A DNA stretch of 64,000 nt from the NCBI GenBank assembly GCA_964425745.1, contig CAYRNW010000014.1, forward strand, positions 1 through 64,000, written 5' to 3'. Shown one piece after another: positions 50,172 to 58,639 of the stretch (the stretch's first letter is position 1; each line of letters begins with the position of its first letter). The DNA comes from CALCNS01 sp964425745. GTDB taxonomy: Bacteria; Bacillota; JAAYKD01. The notes under the pieces were generated by a model that was not told the DNA's origin, searched no databases, and saw only the letters and a program-made list of their open reading frames with translations. The translations under genes were made by a program, and so were the position numbers.

Positions 50172-51569
50172 CTATTCCTCTTCCCGCGGGAATACCGGAT
50201 ACGGATGTTGCAGGAAGGATTCATAGACAATTCCATCGGTTGCTTTTACAAATTCCTCTTTGGCCGCTTTGACCAATTCAGGATCTTTTAAGAATTTTAA
50301 ACCCGCGACTGCCATGGCTTTCGCAGCATAAATCATTCCTTTATGCCCTACCGAACTGGCAGAAGAAGCGGTCACCATCCAAGAATGTCCGGGGATCGCC
50401 CACGGGTTGGTAGCAGTGCCAAACATCACGGTCGGGCAGTTCCAGCTGACGTCGGCCACATCGGTTGAACCGGCCATAGCCGTACCCTTGCCGGAGGGTT
50501 CTTTAACCTCCGTACACAAAGGCATATCCAAGGATACCCCTAATCGCGCTGCTTTTTGTTTGCGTTCGTCTTCGTTAACATGGGACGATAATTTTCTGGC
50601 AAATTCCAAATCGGCTTCGTCCCAAGGTTCCGGACCCACCTCGACCAAAGCATCGTGCATCGCCATGGCAACGACTTCGTTGGGAAGAGTATTCCAAACG
50701 CCGCTCTCTAACAGGATATCGACTTCGGTCTCGGTCATCATAGCTGCCCCACGTGCAATTTTTTTCACACGTTCTACAATATCTTTCAGGGCTTGCACAT
50801 AAGGAGCCCGAACAAAATACCACACCTGAGCGCGGTCGGGTACAATATTCGGAGCCATGCCGCCATCGGTAATCACATAATGAATGCGGGCCTGGGTGAT
50901 CACGTGTTCACGAAGGTAGTTACTACCCACATTCATCAGTTCAACCGCATCTAATGCACTACGGCCATTGTGTGGATCCCCTCCGGCATGAGCAGTACGT
51001 CCTTTGAAGGTGAATTTCAAAGAATTGTTGGCGTTCGAGCTGTTCAGTTGAACCCCGTTGACACTACCCGGATGGTAGGCAAAGGCAATATCCACATCGG
51101 CAAAGAGCCCGTGTTTCGCCATCATGGCTTTGGCACTGTAATTTTCTTCGGCCGGGCAACCATAATAAACAATGGTTCCACTCAGTCCCTGTGCTTCCAT
51201 CTCTTCTTTTAATCCCAGAACGGCACCTACACAGGCCACGCCCAAAAGATTATGTCCACAACCATGACCGGGAGCCCCTTCTTTGACTGGAATTGGATCT
51301 GCGCAAGCTTGATTGCTCAAGCCCGGCAAAGCATCGTATTCTGCTAAAAATCCGATAATGGGTTTACCCGAACCCCAACTGGCGGTAAAGGCGGTGGGAA
51401 CACCGGCCACATTTTCTTCAATACGAAATCCCTTGCTTGCTAAATAATCACGACTAACATCGGCAGATTTGTACTCTTTCAAACTTGTTTCGGCAAAGCT
51501 CCAAATTTGATCACTGAGCTGGGTCAATTCATTGCGAACGGTTTCAATGGCTTTCAATGCTTTCTCCAT
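50172..51569 (-). CDS. M20-family amidohydrolase, AbgB-like
   Basis: A 465-aa enzyme of the aminobenzoyl-glutamate utilisation B / amidohydrolase branch of M20. The metal site residues are visible: GHGCGHNLLG, CPAEE and FAYHPGS, and the dimerisation domain begins near FKGRTAHAGGDPHNGRSA. ATG 51569 is chosen since GGGAGGG stands six bases upstream; an in-frame ATG at 51602 has no site. The gene is divergent from the ATC-hydrolase-like gene. M20 enzymes include N-carbamoyl-cysteine amidohydrolases, so a link to the divergent gene is possible. Confidence 0.9.
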   Translation of the reverse strand: MEKALKAIETVRNELTQLSDQIWSFAETSLKEYKSADVSRDYLASKGFRIEENVAGVPTAFTASWGSGKPIIGFLAEYDALPGLSNQACADPIPVKEGAPGHGCGHNLLGVACVGAVLGLKEEMEAQGLSGTIVYYGCPAEENYSAKAMMAKHGLFADVDIAFAYHPGSVNGVQLNSSNANNSLKFTFKGRTAHAGGDPHNGRSALDAVELMNVGSNYLREHVITQARIHYVITDGGMAPNIVPDRAQVWYFVRAPYVQALKDIVERVKKIARGAAMMTETEVDILLESGVWNTLPNEVVAMAMHDALVEVGPEPWDEADLEFARKLSSHVNEDERKQKAARLGVSLDMPLCTEVKEPSGKGTAMAGSTDVADVSWNCPTVMFGTATNPWAIPGHSWMVTASSASSVGHKGMIYAAKAMAVAGLKFLKDPELVKAAKEEFVKATDGIVYESFLQHPYPVFPREEE

Positions 51570-51739
51570 GACACACCCTCCCTTAAGTTTTATCTTATTC
51601 ATTTACGCTTTTCACTGAGGAATTCCTGCCCAAGATTAGAAGGTTTCCCGAAGGATTCGCCTACCTTTTACATCATTTGGCAGGGTTTTGTCCTCGGGTT
51701 CGCGAAATAGCACGGAAAAGAGAGAAAGAGGTGTTTGCG

Positions 51740-52246
51740 TTGACCGATGAAGCTAAAAAAATAATTCCTTCCGAAATCGAAGCTGCCTGGACCGCCGATG
51801 TCCGGTTAGCCGTGCGTCGCATGGCGTTGCTTTATCATTCCATGACCACCAATCTGATTGCAGCACTCGGGGAAGAAGAAGCGAAGAAGTTGACCGATAA
51901 AATCGTATGGGATTATGGCACCTTGTGTGGCCAGGCAGTGCGTGAAGCTGTATTGGCCCAGGGTAAACCTTTAACCTATGAAAATTTCCGTTCAATTCCC
52001 GATTTGCCAAGTAAAGGTTGGGAACACGGCAGCTACACCGATGAAGCCGGCCAAACTCATGCAACCGTCTCCTACTGCCCGGTTGCCGATGTATTTGCCC
52101 AATATAAAACACCGCTGGCACGAAGTTATTGCTTGGTTGACCCCTCCAAGTATGAAGGTTATGATCCCGAGCATACCATGCGACACGCCAAACACGTCAT
52201 GGATGGAGATGGCTTTTGCTGGATTGTAGTTGAGAAAAAGCAATGA
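51740..52246 (+). CDS. ATC-hydrolase-like protein (L-2-amino-thiazoline-4-carboxylate hydrolase family)
   Basis: A 168-aa protein starting at TTG 51740, six bases after AAGAGGTG. Conserved features are the Cys in TLCGQAV, the SYCPVADVFAQYK segment and YCLVDPSKYEGYDPE followed by HVMDGDGFCWIVV, matching the ATC_hydrolase family. The founding enzyme opens a thiazoline ring to N-carbamoyl-L-cysteine, but most family members are untested. It overlaps the KdpD-like kinase start by four bases (ATGA), an odd partner that points to a shared stimulus. Confidence 0.78.
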   Translation: MTDEAKKIIPSEIEAAWTADVRLAVRRMALLYHSMTTNLIAALGEEEAKKLTDKIVWDYGTLCGQAVREAVLAQGKPLTYENFRSIPDLPSKGWEHGSYTDEAGQTHATVSYCPVADVFAQYKTPLARSYCLVDPSKYEGYDPEHTMRHAKHVMDGDGFCWIVVEKKQ

Positions 52247-54216
52247 AACCGAATCGCTCTGAACATATTTTGATTTGTTTATCGGGGGCTCCCTCCAATG
52301 CACGAGTTATTCGTGTTGCTGCCGATATGGCCTCTGCCTTACAAGCCCCAATGACAGCTTTATATGTTGATCATAAACCCATGGATCCGGCAAGTCGTTT
52401 ACGATTACAAGATCATTTAAAGCTGGCAGAAAGCTTAAACGCACGAATTGTAACCGTCCATGGAGAGAACTTAGCAGTTCAGCTGGTGGAATATGCCAAA
52501 CTCAGTGGTGTCAGTAAAATTGTCTTAGGACAATCGGGTCGCACAACGGGGTTTACACTCCGTCGCAAGAGCTTAGCCGATGAAGTCATGCTTCTGGCAC
52601 CCCATTTGCAACTCTACATTATACCAAATACTCCAGATGCAAACGAGGAAGCAGAAGAAACCCATTGGCGATTCCACTGGCAAGATGCTGCCAAAGCTAT
52701 TGGGATCCTCGCATTGACGACCCTCGTTACACAGATCTTTGATCGTGCCGGATTCAGTGATGCCAATATCATCATGGTTTATTTATTAGCAGTGATGCTG
52801 ACCGCAATGGTAACCAATGGTCGCTTTTATGGAACTGCCGTTTCCTTAATCAGTGTCGTGCTGTTCAACTATTTGTATACCGAGCCGCGATTCACTTTGC
52901 GCGCCTATGATGCTGATTATCCGGTCACCTTCTTGGTCATGTTTGTGGTTTCCTTTTTGGCCGGAACTTTGACGATGCAGGTAAAAAGTCAAGCCAAATT
53001 GGCGGCAACCAAAGCATATCACACGCAAGTCTTGCTAGAGACCAGTCAGAAATTGCAACAGGCCGATAGCGAAAAGGAAATCCTGATTGAGACCGCTCGG
53101 CAACTTGAGAAACTACTGCGTTGTGCTGTCTTGATTTATCCAATTCGCAAAGGTGAGTTATCTCCCCCGCTCTATGTCAGGCAACTGCAAAGTAGCGAAG
53201 TACCGGATAGGTTTCTTTCCGACCACGAAAAAGCTGCAGTCGCTTGGGTATTCACCCATAATCACCAAGCCGGAGCCACGACCCAACAATTTCCGCAGGC
53301 TCGTTGCTTGTATCGTAGTGTCCGAAATCATGACCGTATCTTTGCGATTTTTGGTTTAGCTTTAGAAAGCCGGGCCATCTTAGACCTTTTGGAAAAAGAC
53401 TTGTTGACTGCCATTTTTAGCGAGGCAGCAATGGCCTTGGAAAAAGAAGATCTAAACCGCCTCAACACACAAATCACCATCACCTCACAACAAGAACAAT
53501 TGAGGGCAAATTTACTTCGAAGCATTTCACACGATTTGCGCACCCCACTCACCAGTATTTCCGGTAATGCCGACTTTCTCCTCAACAATTCCGAAGAAAT
53601 GGATTACGATAAACACCTCGCTTTTTATCGAGATATTTATGAAGACGCGATGTGGCTCAACAATTTGGTTGAAAATCTCTTATTCATTACACGAATTGAA
53701 AACGATACCATGCAACTCAATCTTCAACCCGAATTGCTCAGTGATATTGTTGAAGAAGCTTTATCCTATGTTCAACGGCGAAACAGCAACCATTATATTG
53801 AGGTCGACTTAGGCGAGGAACTGCTCATGGCACGCATGGAATCTCGCTTAATCATTCAAGTCGTAATCAATCTTTTGGATAATGCTCTCAAATATACACC
53901 GGCAGGCTCTCACATTAACATTCGAGCCTTTCGAGAGAATTCATGGATTCATCTGGTGATTTCTGATGATGGTCCGGGTATTGATGATGGTACCAAAGCC
54001 CATCTGTTTGAATTGTTTCACACCGGACCCAAACTTTCGGCAGATGGTCGTCGTGGATTAGGTTTGGGGCTAGCACTTTCCAAATCCATTATAACGGCCC
54101 ATGGAGGTACCATTGAGGTTCGGGATCGAATCCCCCATGGCGTAATCTTTGAGTTCAGTTTACCGGCAGAGGAGGTGACATATCATGGAGAAGAAAGGGA
54201 AAGTATTGGTTATTGA
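52243..54216 (+). CDS. kdpD: KdpD-like sensor kinase lacking the N-terminal KdpD domain
   Basis: A 657-aa membrane kinase. Residues 8-130 are the universal-stress-protein-like domain, 150-245 the four-helix DUF4118 region, 265-410 a GAF domain, and 420-650 the HisKA/HATPase core with His430 in SISHDLRTPLTSI, NLLDNALKYTP, DDGPGI and GLGLGLALSKSI. Canonical KdpD is about 890 aa; the N-terminal P-loop sensor domain of about 220 residues is absent. No kdpFABC genes are in the window. The start overlaps the ATC-hydrolase stop (ATGA). It overlaps kdpE by 32 bases. Confidence 0.9.
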   Translation: MKPNRSEHILICLSGAPSNARVIRVAADMASALQAPMTALYVDHKPMDPASRLRLQDHLKLAESLNARIVTVHGENLAVQLVEYAKLSGVSKIVLGQSGRTTGFTLRRKSLADEVMLLAPHLQLYIIPNTPDANEEAEETHWRFHWQDAAKAIGILALTTLVTQIFDRAGFSDANIIMVYLLAVMLTAMVTNGRFYGTAVSLISVVLFNYLYTEPRFTLRAYDADYPVTFLVMFVVSFLAGTLTMQVKSQAKLAATKAYHTQVLLETSQKLQQADSEKEILIETARQLEKLLRCAVLIYPIRKGELSPPLYVRQLQSSEVPDRFLSDHEKAAVAWVFTHNHQAGATTQQFPQARCLYRSVRNHDRIFAIFGLALESRAILDLLEKDLLTAIFSEAAMALEKEDLNRLNTQITITSQQEQLRANLLRSISHDLRTPLTSISGNADFLLNNSEEMDYDKHLAFYRDIYEDAMWLNNLVENLLFITRIENDTMQLNLQPELLSDIVEEALSYVQRRNSNHYIEVDLGEELLMARMESRLIIQVVINLLDNALKYTPAGSHINIRAFRENSWIHLVISDDGPGIDDGTKAHLFELFHTGPKLSADGRRGLGLGLALSKSIITAHGGTIEVRDRIPHGVIFEFSLPAEEVTYHGEERESIGY

Positions 54217-54907
54217 AGATGACAAGGCGATTCGCAATCTCATGGCAGCGACCCTTGAGAGCCGTGGCTACTCCTATGTCTTTGCTGAAACCGGTCAGGA
54301 AGCCTTACTAAAAATTACTGGTGCCGCTCCGGATCTCATCATTTTAGACCTTGGTTTACCCGATCTCGATGGTATTGAAATCATTCGAAGGGTCCGAACT
54401 TGGTCCAAAATCCCAATCATTGTGGTCAGCGCTCGAAGTAATGATAAAGACAAGGTTATGGCCCTGGATGAAGGAGCAGACGATTATCTGACCAAGCCCT
54501 TCAGTGTAGAAGAACTCTTGGCCCGAATCCGGGTCGCTTGGCGCAGAATTCAAGACACCCTACATTCCTATGAAACCACGGAATCCTCTTTCTGCAATGG
54601 CCCTTTGGAAATCGATTATCTCAGTCGCGCTGTCAAAGTTGAAGGTGTTGAAATTCATTTAACACCGATTGAATACAAGTTGTTGACCTTATTAGCGAAA
54701 AACATTGGCAAAGTGTTGACCCATAATTACATTCTCAAAGAGGTGTGGCAAAATTACCTGCCCAATGATACCCCTTCTTTACGCGTTTTCATGGCAACCT
54801 TACGAAAAAAAATTGAACCTGCTGCCCAAGCAACCAAGATGATCCAAACTCATGTCGGAGTTGGCTACCGAATGATCCGAAGAGAAGAGGATGAAATGAA
54901 TCCCTAA
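54185..54907 (+). CDS. kdpE: KdpE-like OmpR-family response regulator
   Basis: A 240-aa regulator from ATG 54185 after GAGGAGGTGA. The receiver has EDD near 10-12, phospho-Asp in LILDLGLPDLDG, Ser in VVSAR and Lys in LTKPFS; the winged helix (about 135-235) contains LTPIEYKLLTLLAKN and VGVGYRM. With the kinase it forms a Kdp-type pair. In the absence of kdpFABC here, it may control a remote potassium transporter or other genes. Confidence 0.93.
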   Translation: MEKKGKVLVIEDDKAIRNLMAATLESRGYSYVFAETGQEALLKITGAAPDLIILDLGLPDLDGIEIIRRVRTWSKIPIIVVSARSNDKDKVMALDEGADDYLTKPFSVEELLARIRVAWRRIQDTLHSYETTESSFCNGPLEIDYLSRAVKVEGVEIHLTPIEYKLLTLLAKNIGKVLTHNYILKEVWQNYLPNDTPSLRVFMATLRKKIEPAAQATKMIQTHVGVGYRMIRREEDEMNP

Positions 54908-54924
54908 TCTTTCCCCCTTAAGCA

Positions 54925-54965
54925 AAAGAGAATCTCCTCACAATGAAGAGACTCTCTTTTTTTGC
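54925..54965 (+). terminator. Terminator after kdpE
   Basis: AAAAGAGAATCTCCTC pairs imperfectly with GAAGAGACTCTCTTTT, followed by a T-run; it lies between the convergent kdpE and transketolase genes. Confidence 0.85.
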
Positions 54966-54967
54966 GA

Positions 54968-55906
54968 CTATTTTTTTGCGATAACCTTTTTTGCAGCTTC
55001 CACCACGTCTTTGGCAGTCAACCCGTATTTTTCAAGTAGTTGAGCCGGCTTACCAGACTCCCCAAAGGTATCTTGGATTCCCACTCGAACCAAAGGAGTC
55101 GGTGCTTTTTCAGATAATACTTCGGCAACGGCACTGCCTAACCCGTTGATGATACTATGTTCTTCTGCCGTCACAACGGCCCCTGTTTTTCGGGCTGTTG
55201 CCAAGATCGCTTCCTCGTCGAGCGGCTTGATAAAGGGAACATGCAAAACTTCGGCTGAAATGCCTGCCTCAGCTAAGATATCTGCTGCTTCTAAAGCCAC
55301 GGCGGTCATCATCCCGGTTGTAATCAAGCTAACCTGTTCACCGCTCTTCATACAACGCGCTTTACCCCATTGCATCTGGTAGTCTTCTGGCATAATGACC
55401 GGAACCGCTGAACGGCCCATGCGTAAATATACGGGACCTTCATAGGCAGCAATGGCGTGTACCGCCGCCGTTGTCTCCACGGCATCCGCCGGACAAATCA
55501 CGGTCATTCCCGGAATACCGCGCATTAACCCCATATCTTCAATTGACTGATGCGATGCCCCATCTTCTCCTACCGTGATTCCGGCATGGGTCGCCGCGAT
55601 TTTTACATTCAAATGCGGATATCCGATGGAGTTGCGGATTTGCTCATAAGCGCGTCCCGTTGCAAAAATCGCAAAGGTACTGGCAAAGGGGATCTTGCCA
55701 CTAGCTGCCAAGCCGGCGGCAATTCCGGTCATATTCGCTTCTGCGATGCCAATACTGAAAAATCGTTCCGGAAACCGTTGGGCAAAGGCAATGGTCATGG
55801 TCGATTTAGCAAGGTCTGCATCTAAGACTACGACTTTGGGGTTCTGCTCTCCCAATGCGACCAAGGCTTCTTTATAAGCGTCGCGGGTGGCAATCATTTT
55901 ACTCAT
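54968..55906 (-). CDS. tktB: Transketolase, C-terminal subunit
   Basis: A 312-aa protein holding the pyrimidine-binding and C-terminal domains of a split transketolase. The catalytic Glu lies in SIGIAEANMTGIAAG, and THAGITVGEDGASHQ is the conserved loop. ATG 55906 overlaps the N-subunit stop by eight bases and follows AGGAGGAG. Together with the N-subunit it transfers two-carbon units in the pentose phosphate pathway, with thiamine diphosphate. It is the last gene of the cell-wall operon. Confidence 0.93.
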   Translation of the reverse strand: MSKMIATRDAYKEALVALGEQNPKVVVLDADLAKSTMTIAFAQRFPERFFSIGIAEANMTGIAAGLAASGKIPFASTFAIFATGRAYEQIRNSIGYPHLNVKIAATHAGITVGEDGASHQSIEDMGLMRGIPGMTVICPADAVETTAAVHAIAAYEGPVYLRMGRSAVPVIMPEDYQMQWGKARCMKSGEQVSLITTGMMTAVALEAADILAEAGISAEVLHVPFIKPLDEEAILATARKTGAVVTAEEHSIINGLGSAVAEVLSEKAPTPLVRVGIQDTFGESGKPAQLLEKYGLTAKDVVEAAKKVIAKK

Positions 55907-56729
55907 GGCTCGACTCCTCCTTCTCGGTTAGCTCTGCCAAGGCTTGTGCTAATTGGTCGGCATTGGGGGCACTGCCGTGCCATTCCGCTTTATTTTCCAT
56001 AAAGGAAACCCCTTTGCCTTTAATCGTATGTGCTAATAACAGAGTCGGTTGACCTTTGGTCGACTTCGCCACGCAAATGGCTTCTCGAATTTGCGTAAAA
56101 TCATGACCGTCGAGTTCAACTACATGCCAACCAAATGCCTTAAATTTTTCAGCAATGGGTTCAATGTTCATCACATCACAAATTTCGCCACAGATCTGCA
56201 GGTTATTATAATCTAGAATTACTGTTAAATTGTCCAGCTTATAATGGGCAGCTGCCATTGCCGCTTCCCAGATTTGCCCTTCTTGACATTCTCCATCGCC
56301 AATAATCGCATAGACACGGCGGGGGCTGTGGTCCAATCTTGCCGCCAAAGCCATCCCTAACGCTCCCGATAAGCCCTGACCTAAGGATCCGGTTGAGAAA
56401 TCAACCCCTGGAATATGTTTCATATCGGGATGTCCTTGTAAACGACTGTTGATTTGTCGGAAGGTTTTTAATTCCTCCACCGGAAAGAACCCCCGTAATG
56501 CCAATGTCGCGTAAAGTGCTGGAGTTGCATGGCCTTTGCTCATCACAAAGCGATCTCGCTCCGGGTATTGTGGGTTCATCGGGTCCAAACTCATTTCTTC
56601 AAAATAAAGTACGGTCATCACTTCAGCTAACGATAAAGAGCCCCCCGGATGTCCCGATTTCGCTGCTGCGGTCGCCTTTACAATCTCGCGGCGAATCTCA
56701 CGGGCGATGGCTACATCTGTGTTCAGCAT
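55899..56729 (-). CDS. tktA: Transketolase, N-terminal subunit
   Basis: A 276-aa protein with the thiamine-diphosphate-binding half: KSGHPGGSLS, STGSLGQGLSGALGMAL and IIGDGECQEGQIWEA (GDG motif). It starts at ATG 56729 after AGGAGAG. Splitting transketolase into two adjacent genes is common in archaea and Clostridia. The position within a wall-polymer operon is unusual and may provide sugar-phosphate precursors. Confidence 0.93.
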   Translation of the reverse strand: MLNTDVAIAREIRREIVKATAAAKSGHPGGSLSLAEVMTVLYFEEMSLDPMNPQYPERDRFVMSKGHATPALYATLALRGFFPVEELKTFRQINSRLQGHPDMKHIPGVDFSTGSLGQGLSGALGMALAARLDHSPRRVYAIIGDGECQEGQIWEAAMAAAHYKLDNLTVILDYNNLQICGEICDVMNIEPIAEKFKAFGWHVVELDGHDFTQIREAICVAKSTKGQPTLLLAHTIKGKGVSFMENKAEWHGSAPNADQLAQALAELTEKEESSHE

Positions 56730-56762
56730 TTGACGTCACTCTCCTAATTTCATATTTTCGGA

Positions 56763-57503
56763 TTATTTTTGAACTTGTCTTCTCTTTTGTTCGCGAACGG
56801 CTTGCATAAATTTTGGGATTGCTGCGAGCCGATGAAAGCGTTTTGGATTTCGCACCGCCCGGTAGAGCCACTCCATGTGAATGCTCTGCACCCAGGCAGG
56901 CGCACGTTGGTCAATCCCTGCCATGACATTGAAACTGCCGCCAACGCCAATTGCTACCAAGGGAGCCAGGTTTTTTTTATGCTTCTGAATCCAAATTTCC
57001 GCCGGTCTGGGAGGTCCCAAGGCACAAAACAACATCTCGGTGCCTGCTTCCCGGATTTCCGCAACCAAAGCTTCTTCCTCTTCGGCTTTGAAATAGCCGT
57101 CGTGCGTACCACAAATGTGTAACCCAGGGTATCTCTCCAACGCTGTCATGGCGGCTTGGTTGGCAACGCCGGGGGAAGCCCCTAAGAAAAAGACCTTATA
57201 TTTTTGTTGAGCAGCCAAGTTCAGCATCTCTTGCATGAGATCAAATCCAGCGACTCTCTCTTTTAAAGGGTCTCCTAATTGTTTGGCTGCCCATAGCATT
57301 CCGGTGCCGTCGGGAACCAGGAGGTCTGCTTTTTGTAAGGAGGCAGCGAAGGTTTCATCTTGCAAGCCATTCCAAGCGATTTCCGGGTTAATGGTCACGA
57401 TATGAGCAAACTCTTTTTTTCGAATGCGCTGTTCGATCCAGTCGACCGTCTCAGCCATCGTAATAGAAGCAACCCGATACCCTACAATTTGAACCGTTTT
57501 CAT
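56763..57503 (-). CDS. tagA: WecG/TagA/CpsF-family glycosyltransferase
   Basis: A 246-aa enzyme. The family motifs are TINPEIAW, VPDGTGMLWAAK (with the conserved Asp) and ALGPPRPAEIWI. It would transfer N-acetylmannosamine or a similar sugar to a lipid-linked precursor on the cytoplasmic face. ATG 57503 overlaps the csaB stop (ATGA), with GAGGAG eight bases upstream. The basic C-terminus (REQKRRQ) is typical for membrane attachment. Confidence 0.92.
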   Translation of the reverse strand: MKTVQIVGYRVASITMAETVDWIEQRIRKKEFAHIVTINPEIAWNGLQDETFAASLQKADLLVPDGTGMLWAAKQLGDPLKERVAGFDLMQEMLNLAAQQKYKVFFLGASPGVANQAAMTALERYPGLHICGTHDGYFKAEEEEALVAEIREAGTEMLFCALGPPRPAEIWIQKHKKNLAPLVAIGVGGSFNVMAGIDQRAPAWVQSIHMEWLYRAVRNPKRFHRLAAIPKFMQAVREQKRRQVQK

Positions 57504-58639
57504 CGTTGATTCTCCTCTGCCGTTTGAATGGCCAGTCTAGCACTTTGTAACGCTTGGTCACGCAATTCATGGAAGCGTTGTGAAGAGGCTTCCATATCGA
57601 GGGGAGATTGCAGGGTCTGATTGATCAGATGGAGCAATTCTTCCGATCGCAGTTCACTCAAACTACCTGCCAAAACCTGGCCGACCCGTTTGGCAAAATG
57701 ATCGACTTTGGGATCATAACGAATCGCTATCGCTTTGGTAGCAGTTATGGCTGCAAAAACAAGCGCATGTAAGCGAACACCAATCAGTAATTGGCAAGAT
57801 TTTATGACCGATAAAACTTCTTTGACGGAATAGCCGTGCGGCAAGCAAAAGGCGTGCTCTTTTTGTTTCATCTGTTCTTTAATCTTTTGGCCAATCGCCT
57901 CATCTCCGCTTTGCTGCATGGGGATGAAAACTACTTGCGCTTGTTGTGTTGAGATTATTGCATCAAGCGCGAGCGCAAGTTGGTCTATCCAAGTTTCATC
58001 GTTTCCCCAAGGTCGTACCGATACTGCCAAAAGTGGCCCTCGCTCCAATTGCACTCCTAGGTCTCTTAAAATCTGTTGACCAGAAGCACTTTCAGGAGAT
58101 TCGAACAATAAAACGGGATCGGCTGAAAGATATAATTTCACCTTAGGAATGCCTAACTGAAGCAATTCGTCAAAGGATTGTTGGTCGCGCACGGTTAAAA
58201 CTTTGGCTGCTTGCAAAATCCAACCGGTCAGACGACGATTAAACGCTTTACGAATCGGTCCAATGCCCTGGCCATAGATCATAAACGGGGTACGCCGCAC
58301 CACGCTCATAGCCAGAATCAACAGGTAATATTGCAAACTGCGGCTGCTGGTAACATCTTGTAATAAACTGCCTCCGCCACTGATCAATAAGTCATTTTCC
58401 CCTAACGCATGCCAAATCGCTTTGTAATCGGTGCGCGAAATCGCATGGACATCATGACTGCTTTCGGTCAGTTTCGGGTTCGCCGAAAGAACGGTTAGAG
58501 CTAACTGTTCATGCTCCATCCGGAGAGCCTGTTGCATCGATGTCAAAATTGCTTCGTCGCCAAGATTATTGAAGCCATAATATCCGGAAATCAAAATTCG
58601 TAAAGGCCGAGAAGAACGGTCAGTTTGCCTGTTCGGCAT
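57500..58639 (-). CDS. csaB: CsaB-type polysaccharide pyruvyl transferase
   Basis: A 379-aa enzyme. The N-terminal ISGYYGFNNLGDEAILTS, FSGGGSLLQD-like LISGGGSLLQD and GVRLHALVFAA near the C-terminus are hallmarks of CsaB. It attaches ketal-linked pyruvate to the secondary wall polymer, which is the ligand of SLH domains; three SLH proteins are encoded in this window. ATG 58639 has GGGAGGAGG about eight bases upstream and overlaps the DUF5693 gene by 20 bases. Confidence 0.93.
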   Translation of the reverse strand: MPNRQTDRSSRPLRILISGYYGFNNLGDEAILTSMQQALRMEHEQLALTVLSANPKLTESSHDVHAISRTDYKAIWHALGENDLLISGGGSLLQDVTSSRSLQYYLLILAMSVVRRTPFMIYGQGIGPIRKAFNRRLTGWILQAAKVLTVRDQQSFDELLQLGIPKVKLYLSADPVLLFESPESASGQQILRDLGVQLERGPLLAVSVRPWGNDETWIDQLALALDAIISTQQAQVVFIPMQQSGDEAIGQKIKEQMKQKEHAFCLPHGYSVKEVLSVIKSCQLLIGVRLHALVFAAITATKAIAIRYDPKVDHFAKRVGQVLAGSLSELRSEELLHLINQTLQSPLDMEASSQRFHELRDQALQSARLAIQTAEENQR

